Origin: Dyella silvatica
Lineage (GTDB): Bacteria > Pseudomonadota > Gammaproteobacteria > Xanthomonadales > Rhodanobacteraceae
Length of the DNA stretch: 63,110 nt
Direction of reading: 5' to 3'
Assembly (NCBI RefSeq): GCF_026283955.1
Contig: NZ_JAPDPE010000013.1
Location: forward strand, 1 to 63,110
The notes beneath the pieces are model-generated. The model worked only from the letters and a program-made list of their open reading frames with translations. It had not been told where the DNA came from and did no database searches. The translations under genes and the position numbers were made by a program. Below, one piece after another: positions 20,001-24,927 of the stretch; position 1 is the first letter of the stretch, and every line of letters starts with the position of its first letter.

Positions 20001-20622
20001 GGTCTTGAATGCGGTTCAGCGCGACCCAGTTGTTGCTGCCATCGCTTTGCGTGCCGCCCGACTGGTTGAAGTAAACCGTGGTATTGCGGCCGACATTGAA
20101 GCTATCCCAGGTCAGAATCGCTTTCTGATCGGTTTGCTTGATCTGTACCGTGCTTTGCCCATTCGCCACCGACTGGGTCGGCTGATTGGCGTTTTGCCAC
20201 AGGCTGGGGTTATTGGCCGCCGCAGCGGCTACCTGCAAGCCGCCTACCGTCAGGCCATTGGGTATCGTTGAGCTCAGTTGTTGCGCGGCTTGTTGCGCTG
20301 CCTGTTGGGCACTGATCTGCGCAGCGACGGCCTGGGCGGCATTGTTCAGATTGGCGATCGACTGCTGCACCACCCGCTGCTGCAGCAATTGACCTGAAGT
20401 CTGCGGGGTAAGCCCGGGCGGTAACGCCGATGGCGCACCACTCTGCGCGGCCTGAACGCCGATTTGTTGCTGCTGCGCCAGCCAGGCCTGGCTGAGCTGA
20501 GCAGGGTTGCCCGCGTGTGCTTGCATCGCGCCCATCGCCAGTGCTGCGGCAATCCATTGCGCCAAGGGGCGCCTGTTGATCGTCGCACCGGAATCACCAC
20601 CGAACCGTACTGGCTTAATCAC
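8098..20622 (-). CDS. Giant filamentous-haemagglutinin exoprotein (TpsA) with DUF3739 C-terminus
   Basis: A roughly 4,170-residue surface protein secreted by the two-partner pathway. The N-terminus has a signal peptide (RRPLAQWIAAALAMGAMQAHA), then a Gln/Ala-rich linker. The TPS/haemagglutination-activity domain follows at about residues 121-256 (GLTVGGLQVA, ILTWDSFNVG, VYLLNRNGILFGAGSQVNTHSLLASS), as recognised by TpsB partners. The body is thousands of residues of Gly/Asn/Ser/Ala-rich strands expected to form a right-handed beta-helix. The C-terminal part (GGDLVIWSSNGDINAGQGAKTT...) is the DUF3739 domain. The GTG at 20622 is chosen because AGGGG sits five bases upstream; the frame is open to another GTG at 20739 with no ribosome-binding site. 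It is last in an array led by its likely partner tpsB, with its own upstream motif at 20808-20833. A CTVDAWC cysteine pair near the C-terminus is unusual for this class. Confidence 0.92.
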   Translation of the reverse strand: MIKPVRFGGDSGATINRRPLAQWIAAALAMGAMQAHAGNPAQLSQAWLAQQQQIGVQAAQSGAPSALPPGLTPQTSGQLLQQRVVQQSIANLNNAAQAVAAQISAQQAAQQAAQQLSSTIPNGLTVGGLQVAAAAANNPSLWQNANQPTQSVANGQSTVQIKQTDQKAILTWDSFNVGRNTTVYFNQSGGTQSDGSNNWVALNRIQDPSGSPSQIFGQIKAEGSVYLLNRNGILFGAGSQVNTHSLLASSLNFFSSDVGISNSNFLKGGIGSQAAVSGFLTDGAFTDGRNHDVVIQKGASITTGPQGFALIAAPNVSNAGSIVADDGQAILAAGIQFNNLAGTINGGGLNVLNAQGPFDAQNYPVGGLASNSGLIQSRRGQVHMLGFNVDQSGVALASTSISHPGSIELNARDDGNAANNYVRHGALNLNAGSVTAVLPEKDGTTTSSTPAANSAFTTGNLTLAGGTVSFNAGSLLEAPGAALSITAQLNGNLTDGPTAGRIYVDGGSILDVSGLTNVSLPMSALLVSISRIGQNELADSPLLRNSFLYTQKNVVIDSTQSGTRSDGLNWVGSPILNVGGYVQNVPRDISQMLTKGGSISLDGVEVIVRNGAQLNLDGGYLAYQAGWVDTPNLLGANGRIYNIANADPQMSYVGFAGQYSVSHNRWGITENYSNPLLAGAVRWDPGFVVGSDAGSLKIATSRALVLDGDISAQAFAGRNQVANGNQPAAGSFSLVAQPRSSGASDVLLQQATLSLSDRDPAFNAATPWSAVPNTPSGNTDDLQFWLPLSANTIQQAGFGTVNIATSPDSGGQIVQQAGTTLAVHPGGSINLSANRISIFGNLAAPAGSISLTSIGPAASNMPGLQDANGQPLRADITIGSGATLGARGQWVNDSGRTADNMVGNRYINGGSISLTTQQGAQTGSQSSVDGTGSIILQSGSLLDVSGGGYVGTNSQVALNHGVPTGSGGDINLITYSAQGATKFGLTQNAPNDLSSGSIQLGGQLRAYGFSGGGTLTMQAAQLQIGGKPGNLAMANGLYLDPGFFAGQGFDGYALTAITDANIAAGSQVKVSRSNLLPNYQALLTAPSGTDLYAANAAGSSLNYVSVGQLDAYHRYISASQSAGHGPGFSLNAGVYLDWNQQFGIPNSGSPQYAGVSGSLLLAPGAAILADAGATVSLAGTQNTIVQGTVSAPGGHINIATQKLTNRAGLQAVTPQVWLGAQSVLDASGVALLNPWAAAVVQGGTTGMGLSGAVTPRSGIVLAGGAVSLTGNASYVVAEQGSQINVSGAAATFDLPTAGSSVLGQSVSYIATPVWSDAGSITMAAAAGLYADATLTAQGGAAQAEGGTLNIIGMAVPLGRQAKASGILLQSSGSLLAAGLRPGSAIEAGAPSGLLHFAVDRLTNSGITSLNLGPDVSSASLGNQVAVPIGFAGNINLQLGRSFIANAPSYLALPQGSSGLGATAAGYATGNGTVSITAPYVNLSSNTLLSATPVARAGDGVLQINANAIDLGGVVNLQQWANASFNSGGDIRFYLPALYAYQQGANVPGLLFSTGNLSFKAAQLYPASDYHFVIDANASGIADASGQARTTTVSILPNGASSTPLSAGGALLISANRIEQQGTIRVPSGNLVLGVSDPLAGATGFGLDPAKFPLAVTDSVHLAKGSVTSVSLDGATLPYGTTIDGVEWRYNGDPNASSPDLTAPPAKQLSLNGNHLSLDAGAGVDLSGGGHLQAAEWTAGTGGSRDVLAQYSTSYATSTSGTQVPQYSDGRAIYAIIPGYSSAMGAHDAALEKGAGAGPAVGQSVYLSGAAGLPAGYYTLLPARYATLPGAYRVVQDTSAVDSVLGRAATLPDGSLNISGYFADALSGARQARNTSFLLQSAPVWQQYSQYRLSDADTFFGAQASKAGIVAPYMPADAGRLVLAASQSLDLGATLTAAAATGGRSSQVDIAAQAIQILGTQQTANAGYLGLSADGLTALGSGSLLIGGTRSLNSSGYTINSIADSVLLSNDSNHALAGPEILLVANGSGHAGAQGVVLAGGSYIQARGNGNGAGSLPLSFGSDASKDANGNLIAAVSGNGALLRVSQNGTAAVLRHAVSNPAGGQLLIGAGARVDGGSALTLDATGNTQVDASAALSGNAIDANSNHITFTSSNSNVVSDGLVIGPNTLNLLRGAQQVTLRSRGSIDFLGNVNIDLANSLNLNAGAFTSDGGQVSIAASTLGLGNALGAVVPGFVAGAGQLSLHAGELDFSAGNSTLRGFGQVTATASQGIVGQGSGGMDFGNLGVTLVAPVLMADSGANTSLTTTGAMNLQNAGGQALLRSSLGGALSLSGGSVSVGTSLAASAGNLSLRATSGDLELASGSQLSTAGVNKTFQDVTTYAAGGNLSLTADQGSVNIRPGSAIGFAGAAQGGDAGSLTISAKGNVLLGGRLDGHALSGYRSGYFTLNSGNAVDLNSIAGIAQGAGITGMIQVASGAGDLSLAAGNTLRAQKVFLTATAVDASQGHVLIAGRIDASADAGSHIELYGRNGVDVEGSLIATSGIPAQRGGDVVLGTGGTSDGSLNTAYGYQNVQAANAGYIHLGSNAHIDVSGGSSDASGGSVSLRAPLLSNGDVPITIDGGNQTIVGARVVTVEPYAVWSTADKQTDLSKYFDGLIDPSGWYKYDANGKPTLVAGTWVDATGKILAAPADDATLQSYLTNNYFIPGAAANTDHQSFYGYIGADPSKGAGTLMSYIQQPGFSFGNRYTGISNVQVRPGIELDNPAAGPQQGTISLLTNWNLGAGTTQKDGSIALAYRYQGMAPILTVRAAGDLDIKASLTDGFYQQNNGAVLADPPAPPPPPVSDNGYATAVAAYTKSLNYMDANGIWNGTINLKAGSAAQGLTPGGGKVSITADPYYQPLQAPLKKQSVNYYINYEAYIGDVGDDVTGTWAAVFATRDAKGFLAYKPTPLVAPQPASYANYADYVNAYYDPTPGNTSWLSSNFRTNPVANRLHTPSPLLAPADTDYSQYSSDYAIYIAGHTAYYTYVSRNVGNTSFGSQLFYAPFAPAANAASDPGGGKPPSIPVPGAAANNSPSNMPSLGNPASLASATLLGGSSSSYRLIAGAQLDSTNPLSVAGTGVGNVNLDGHFAVVDTLTNANAGGGKDLYPGKTLLFPTTVRTGTGSIDIASSNDISWLDSTAPAVIYTAGAPASGTTANTNVSVLRPSQVSMAPATVPDMLVSGQVNPDHGGDVSLNAHGSINAIEQVIDVDGSVTGVKGTSIAQFWWPWMQTGNSADGSASSINFANFAQGIMSLGGNVAITAGQDIHQLSVSLPTTWYAQANGSSVTTVGGGNLDVQAGRDILSGSYFVAKGQGSLFAGGRIGAELSYTVPRTVYAFGSISTPVSTLLAAQDTQWHVSALQGVDIGGVFNPSYAALNGQVSALLPAGHFDAQSFSSASALSVSTAVGDITFDSLSVPGYWFGYGSSTGMGNPGSILPANLNLTALSGNINLLGAGSLYPSVNGNLSLLANGAIGFSEQVYTMGNPTFGGSVGSYNFGLIDAPAAFLPSPLQPYGGLSSSDYLAQMTFGYINVDGTNPIPTLLHQPAPLHGGDSTPVRIYALQGDISDGLIAPGGFQYRSLVISPAKPALLYAGRDIVNLSFAGQHTHDADITRIVAGRDIYDTAINRNFAPPLNDPGAYMLAPSLLLGGPGSLQVEAGRNIGPLTSQADIATNHTITGSNATGIDSIGNALNPYLPHKSADIGVLFGVKPGIATADFIARYVDDPAGVEGVGSLLPDLVDFMNQRLAGQVVDTGYAKDQQQVQLSAAQARALFAAQPDYVQRMFVQQELFKILAIVGADYNKLGSPYYQQYARGYAALGTLFPASLGYTANGSGQGGINGAAKTVDTGDLDIRSSTIQTQQGGNISILGPGGQALLGSASAPPVITDDQGNVLAGPNSMGVLTLEQGHVNMFTDRSVLLAQSRIFTEQGGDLVIWSSNGDINAGQGAKTTAEIPPPTYLCTVDAWCRIDARGQVSGAGIATLQSVPGAAVGSVYLVAPRGTVDAGDAGIRVSGNLVVAAAQVANADNIQVQGEKIGVPVVQSVNVSALSAASAAASAINQAADDMSRKQQDDARSKQPSIISVQVLGFGDKTSSVESRPSGADYDPHSPIQVLGAGRLSDAKRQVLTAAERQRLAE

Positions 20623-20807
20623 GAGAACCCCTACCCCTGTCATACGCATGCCAAGCATGCTTCGCGTCAACAACAAACCCATGACGAACTGCGCACTGGC
20701 CTCTTGCGGACCGGCTCGATGACGCTTGAGCTTGTGCACAGTTCGCGTTGGCCGGCTGAACGTTCTCAGCGCAAGCCGTCAATGGAGAGACGTCTAATTC
20801 ATGTGAT

Positions 20808-20833
20808 GACTGAACCATGTCACTAAAAATTCA
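20808..20833 (-). promoter_or_regulatory. Motif shared with the tpsB upstream region (tpsA copy)
   Basis: On the plus strand the element reads GACTGAAC, four variable bases, GTCAC, T, AAAAATTCA. The same blocks, in the same orientation relative to the gene, occur at 28884-28910 before tpsB. Read on the coding strand it gives TGAATTTTT...GTGAC...GTTCAGTC. It lies 186 bp before the preferred tpsA start. It could be an alternative-sigma promoter or an activator site. Confidence 0.55.
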
Positions 20834-20885
20834 TCTGCCGCCGCGGCATGACACCAGACTGTCATGACGTGGCGACTCACATCGC

Positions 20886-21260
20886 TCAATGTCCACCGGT
20901 GACCGGTGCGAACAGCGGTGGCGGCGGCGCAGCGGGCGGCCGTTGCGGAACCACCGACTTGTCCAGGTTGGCGCCCATGCGATGGCTAAAGGCCGAAAAG
21001 TTGTATTGCCCCACTTGCCGATTGGAAGGCTCGTTAACGACGCCATCCATCAGCAAGCTGGGCGGCGTTGCCGCCTTGGGCGACAACAAAGCTTGGCCGA
21101 GGCAGTCGTAGGCCAGCGTCGGCCGGTCATTGACACTCACTTCGACGCAGCTGGGCGATGGGCTCGCGGTCTGTGGCGATTCGGCGGCATGCAGCCCACT
21201 CAGGCCGAGCGAAACAAGCAGCAGGCCGCCACCGAGGTACTTTGCGAAAGATGTCGACAT
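20886..21260 (-). CDS. Small secreted proline-rich protein of the exoprotein locus
   Basis: The ATG at 21260 is preferred (AGGTGG eight bases upstream); the open frame extends to 21362. It gives a signal peptide (FAKYLGGGLLLVSLGLSGLHAA) and a mature protein of about 100 residues. This has a compact region CVEVSVNDRPTLAYDCLGQAL containing two cysteines that could pair, then a C-terminal PPAAPPPPLFAPV tail. It sits between the coiled-coil protein gene and tpsA. I do not recognise the family, but its position makes it a candidate accessory factor for the exoprotein in the periplasm. Confidence 0.6.
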   Translation of the reverse strand: MSTSFAKYLGGGLLLVSLGLSGLHAAESPQTASPSPSCVEVSVNDRPTLAYDCLGQALLSPKAATPPSLLMDGVVNEPSNRQVGQYNFSAFSHRMGANLDKSVVPQRPPAAPPPPLFAPVTGGH

Positions 21261-21376
21261 GTCCTCAACCACCTGGTGAACGAATACTCGGTGGAACAGG
21301 CCTCGGTCGCAGCAGTTATCTGAATGACTCACCATTGCTGCGACTGAAGTAACTGCGGTCACACATGCAGTACCGA

Positions 21377-22006
21377 CTACGGATGCCCGCTAGAACTCGT
21401 CGCGGCGGGCAGTTTCTGCTCATAAAGCCGATCACCGTAACCCTGCGCCGCATTCTCCAGCTTGACGCGTGATGCCGCGGCGAAGGGTTGCCGTGACGCC
21501 AATACCGTGCCAAGCCCGACATTCGAGTAAGCGTCGAGGATCTCGTGACCGACCTTGTACAGCTCCTGATTTTTCGCGGTGCATGTCGTCAAACGACCCT
21601 GCACCTCATTCAACTGTGCCGTCGCCGAGGTCGCGCGTGCTTCCTGCGCGTGCGCTTTGGCGGAGACATCGGCCAGGCTTTGCTGGCCGCGTTGAACATC
21701 ATTCTGCGCTTGCTGCCGCGTGGCGCGCTCAGCCGCCAAGGCCGATGCGCTGCCGGCCTGGTTGTTGCCGCGCAGCTTGGCTAGCTCGGCCTGGGCTTGC
21801 TCAAGTGACTTGCGCGCCTGGTCACGCTCCTTCTCGGTGGATGCTTTCTGGGCCTGCCATTGAGCTTGCTCGTTTTGCATATCCTGCAGCTGGCTGCGCG
21901 CCTCACGCAGTTGCGTGCGTAATTGCTCCTCCAGGCTTTGCGCCTGAAGCGGCGTGGTCAAAACAAGCAAGCCGAGCAAGCCGATGTTAAGTGCGATGCG
22001 CTTCAT
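21377..22006 (-). CDS. Periplasmic coiled-coil protein of the exoprotein locus
   Basis: GAGG six bases before the ATG supports the start. The signal peptide (MKRIALNIGLLGLLVLTTPLQAQ) leads into about 110 residues of continuous heptads (LEEQLRTQLREARSQLQDMQNEQ...). A conserved-looking globular tail follows, CTAKNQELYKVGHEILDAYSNVG, then a region near the C-terminus with the pattern KLENAAQGYGDRLYEQKL. The product is a soluble periplasmic protein, possibly oligomeric. It starts nine bases after the porin-like gene and so is clearly in the same operon. Its role is unknown; spanning the periplasm between TonB/ExbBD and outer-membrane partners would fit its shape, but that is inference. Confidence 0.7.
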   Translation of the reverse strand: MKRIALNIGLLGLLVLTTPLQAQSLEEQLRTQLREARSQLQDMQNEQAQWQAQKASTEKERDQARKSLEQAQAELAKLRGNNQAGSASALAAERATRQQAQNDVQRGQQSLADVSAKAHAQEARATSATAQLNEVQGRLTTCTAKNQELYKVGHEILDAYSNVGLGTVLASRQPFAAASRVKLENAAQGYGDRLYEQKLPAATSSSGHP

Positions 22007-22014
22007 GGGTGACC

Positions 22015-23757
22015 TCAGAACTTGCTGCTGATTTCGAGCTGCACCACGTCAATCGCCAACGGCGGCCCATAGACCTGCCGTGCATTGAAGTAACGAGCCG
22101 AGATCCACGTACGCTGGGCAATGCCGTAGTCAGCCGAGACGATAAAGCCCTTGGCATTGGTGCCGCCAAGATGGAAGTTCTGATCGGTCAGGCCATCGAG
22201 CATCGCATCGGGCTGCAGGTATTTGTAGCCAAAGGAGACATTCCATTCGTTGGCCGCCATCGGGTTAGGCGTGCCGAGAATGCCGCGTACCAGCCAGCCG
22301 ACCGGGCCGCTCTTATAAGGCCCCTGCACGCCGGGAGCACTGCCGGTTTGATAGTTATTCACCGGCTGGCCCAGGCCGTTCGGATAACGGAAGGCGTCAC
22401 GCGCGTGATAAGCCATATTGCGCGCGTAGTCCGCCTGGATCCGCGCACTGGTATCGCCGATCTTGAAGTCGAGCTGCTGTGTCAGGTTGGCGACGTGATA
22501 GTCGTAAGACAAACCGAACAATTGCGGCTGCGCATAGTTACCCGGCGAAGTCGGGTCCGGGATGATGTCACGTATCTGGAAAACGCTATTGCCCTTCTGC
22601 ATGTACTGCGGCGCGGTAGCGTCGGTACTGCAGTAGTTGATGCCGGTATAAATCGCGCATGGGCTGGAAAGCTGCCCGCGCATGCTGCCGAAATGGTAAT
22701 AGGCCAAGGCGACCTTCCATTCGGTATCCTCGTCGAACTTCCAGCTAGCGCCGACCTGCGCGGCCGACAGCCATTTGCTGTCGCTGCGATATTTCTGGTT
22801 GCCCAGCCCCTGCGTCGGCGAGTCCGGCGAGGTGTACTCGATCGGGAACATGCCCAAGGTGGCAAAGCCGTTCAGGCCATCGGCCAAGCTCAGATTGCCC
22901 TGACCGGCCACACCATCGAAGTTCAGCTCTTGCGAATAAAGCAGGTCGGTGGCCATGAAGGGGTTGGCCATGCGGCCGGCGATCAACGAGGCCTCCTTGA
23001 TCGGCTGCCAACGAATCCACGCGCGATCCAGCCACAGGTTTTTCTTGTCCAGGCCGCCGCCCAGGGTCTGCGTGGTGGACACCGGATTGTTGTCGTTACC
23101 CGAGCCAATACGTACGCCGGCGGTGACGGTATCGCCCAGCTTCACCGACACACCGAGATGTGCTTGCATGCGCAACATGTTGAGGCGGTTCTGCCGCGTA
23201 TTAGTCAGCGGCGGCAGCACACCCTGGCTGATTTTGTTGATATCGACCGGGCCGGTGCGATTGATTGCGGCATAGTCGATCAAGTACGGCGAATTGTTGC
23301 GGCTGTAGTACCACGACTCGTCACGCACATGGATGTCGCCCGACCAGCTGATGCGATCCAGCCACTCCGGCAACGCATCGGGCTGTGCCCAATGCTCGCT
23401 TTTGGCCTGCGCGATGACTTCCTGTTTGACATCGTCGCGAATCGCATTGCGTACGCTTTGCGGCACATACGGCACCCGCACATCGCCGGGCTGCGCGCCG
23501 TCATTGCTGGCCACTTCCGCCTTGCGCGCCTGCACCGCTTCGCTGTTCGCCTGCGCGATCAAGCCATCGGCATCGGCCTGGGTCAGCAAGCCCTTTTTCA
23601 CCATCAGGCGAATCAAGTTGATGGTCGCATTCGGTGAAGGTGCCGCGGCGTCCTGCGCGGCCGCACTGATGCTGGTACCGCCGAGCAGCACGGCAACCGC
23701 CAGGCATAGCGCACGCCGTCGCAGTGGTGGCGTTTTCGAGGCGATCAGGGCATTCAT
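22015..23757 (-). CDS. Putative outer-membrane porin (Porin_5-like)
   Basis: The start at 23757 is fixed by GGAG seven bases upstream and by the signal peptide MNALIASKTPPLRRRALCLAVAVLLGGTSISAAAQ; the open frame runs on to 23991 but would be unrelated sequence. A short helical region follows (ATINLIRLMVKKGLLTQADADGLIAQA), then strands with aromatic girdles (WSGDIHVRDESWYY, RMQAHLGVSVKLGDTVTAGVRIG, WLDRAWIRWQPIKEASLIAGRM) and a terminal SSKF. The final Phe is the usual BAM signal. Overall this matches the Porin_5 group of putative porins of about 550-600 residues. It lies between tonB and the coiled-coil gene, so it may be the outer-membrane partner that TonB contacts. It lacks an obvious TonB-dependent plug domain. 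Confidence 0.78.
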   Translation of the reverse strand: MNALIASKTPPLRRRALCLAVAVLLGGTSISAAAQDAAAPSPNATINLIRLMVKKGLLTQADADGLIAQANSEAVQARKAEVASNDGAQPGDVRVPYVPQSVRNAIRDDVKQEVIAQAKSEHWAQPDALPEWLDRISWSGDIHVRDESWYYSRNNSPYLIDYAAINRTGPVDINKISQGVLPPLTNTRQNRLNMLRMQAHLGVSVKLGDTVTAGVRIGSGNDNNPVSTTQTLGGGLDKKNLWLDRAWIRWQPIKEASLIAGRMANPFMATDLLYSQELNFDGVAGQGNLSLADGLNGFATLGMFPIEYTSPDSPTQGLGNQKYRSDSKWLSAAQVGASWKFDEDTEWKVALAYYHFGSMRGQLSSPCAIYTGINYCSTDATAPQYMQKGNSVFQIRDIIPDPTSPGNYAQPQLFGLSYDYHVANLTQQLDFKIGDTSARIQADYARNMAYHARDAFRYPNGLGQPVNNYQTGSAPGVQGPYKSGPVGWLVRGILGTPNPMAANEWNVSFGYKYLQPDAMLDGLTDQNFHLGGTNAKGFIVSADYGIAQRTWISARYFNARQVYGPPLAIDVVQLEISSKF

Positions 23758-23833
23758 GAGTTTCTCCAAAACAGTGCATTGCCAGCGGGCAACGTGAGCA
23801 AGATGGCTAGATAGAAAGATGAAACATTCATAT

Positions 23834-24511
23834 TCATGACGGTCGCTTGCCACGGATGGCGGCGCGTACCGGCATGCTGAGATTGGCGGGTGGTGGTGTA
23901 TCGACATGTACGCCAAGCAGTACGTCGCGCAACGCCTGGTCCGTACTCTCGGTGCCACTGCTGCCCAATAACTCCACACGGGTAATCGCACCGTCCGCGC
24001 CTAGCCAGATACTGGCGCGCACGTCGAACACCAGGCGGCGGGTGCGCTCATCGCGCTGAATCGCCTGCTGCAAGGCATAACCCAGGTACTGCTCATAAGA
24101 AGCGCCGCCGACACCGTTGCCGCCACCGCTGCCGACCACGCCGCCACCGGAACCGGCGCCGATGTTGAACGAGTCATTGCCTGCCTGGGCCGGGCCATTG
24201 ATGGTGACCTGCTTGGCTAGATCCGGCGCCTGCTTGGGTGCTTCGAGTGGCTTCAGTGGTTCGTTCGGCTTGGGAACTTCCTGCTTTACCTCTTCCACCT
24301 TTTTCGGCTCAGGTGGTTTTTCTTTCGGTGGCGGCGGCGGTGGCGGCAACGGCGTAATGGTGGCAATGCGCGGCGCAGAACGACGCACACCGACTTCATG
24401 GCCAGCGAATTTCCATATGGCCAGCGCCGCTATCAGCAACAGCGCAGCGGTCATCAGCCGGTTGCGCCAACGTCGCCTTCGTTCTCTCAGATCAGCGGCA
24501 TCCATGGACAT
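23834..24511 (-). CDS. tonB: TonB-like energy transducer
   Basis: The protein has 225 residues. A basic cytoplasmic tip (ERRRRWRNR) and one membrane helix (LMTAALLLIAALAIWKFAG) lead into a Pro/Lys/Glu-rich periplasmic spacer (PLPPPPPPPKEKPPEPKKVEEV). A Gly-rich segment follows, then a C-terminal TonB/TolA-like domain (YEQYLGYALQQAIQRD ... VRASIWLGADGAITRVELLGSSG). This is the layout of proteins that pass the proton-motive force from ExbB-ExbD to the outer membrane. The ATG overlaps the exbD stop (TGATG), which shows translational coupling. A second ATG two codons on is also possible. The Gly-rich linker before the C-terminal domain is unusual. Confidence 0.85.
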   Translation of the reverse strand: MSMDAADLRERRRRWRNRLMTAALLLIAALAIWKFAGHEVGVRRSAPRIATITPLPPPPPPPKEKPPEPKKVEEVKQEVPKPNEPLKPLEAPKQAPDLAKQVTINGPAQAGNDSFNIGAGSGGGVVGSGGGNGVGGASYEQYLGYALQQAIQRDERTRRLVFDVRASIWLGADGAITRVELLGSSGTESTDQALRDVLLGVHVDTPPPANLSMPVRAAIRGKRPS

Positions 24512-24915
24512 CAGCTCGGTGACTTGCCGGTGACCAGGCCTACCTGCGACAGATCCAGCCGGCGCAGCAGGTCCAGAATGTCGACGACTTTCTGGTACTG
24601 CACGTTGGCATCGCCCTTGACGATGATCGGGAACTCCGGCGTGGTGGCTTTCAAGGTGCGCAGACGCTGCTCAAGCTCGCCGATCGTCACCGGAAACGCG
24701 TCCAGAAAGATCTGCCCGCTATCGGACACGGTAATCGCCTTGGTCTGCGGCTTGGCCAGGCTGACCGAGGCACTGGCCTTGGGCAGGTTCACCTTGACGC
24801 CCTGCACCGAGGCCGTGGTCATGATGATGAAAATCACCAGCAGCACATAGGCCAGATCGAGCATCGGCGTGATGTTGATGTCGTCATACGGTTTGTCTTC
24901 ATCATTGACTTGCAT
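24511..24915 (-). CDS. exbD: ExbD/TolR-family proton-channel subunit
   Basis: The protein has 134 residues. A short cytoplasmic N-terminus (DDINITPMLDLAYVLLVIFIIM) carries the conserved membrane Asp of ExbD/TolR that takes part in proton flow. A periplasmic ExbD domain follows (AITVSDSGQIFLDAFPVTIGELEQRL ... FPIIVKGDANVQYQKVVDILDLLRRLD). GGAG eight bases upstream supports the start. It is preceded 12 bp away by the ExbB fusion gene and overlaps tonB. Together the three make a complete ExbB-ExbD-TonB motor. Confidence 0.92.
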   Translation of the reverse strand: MQVNDEDKPYDDINITPMLDLAYVLLVIFIIMTTASVQGVKVNLPKASASVSLAKPQTKAITVSDSGQIFLDAFPVTIGELEQRLRTLKATTPEFPIIVKGDANVQYQKVVDILDLLRRLDLSQVGLVTGKSPS

Positions 24916-24927
24916 GTCGCGTTCTCC

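Noticed and set aside
8188-20300. Many long open frames on the plus strand opposite the giant exoprotein gene
   Set aside because: They are shadows of a GC-rich repetitive coding sequence, without ribosome-binding sites, domain motifs or start context.
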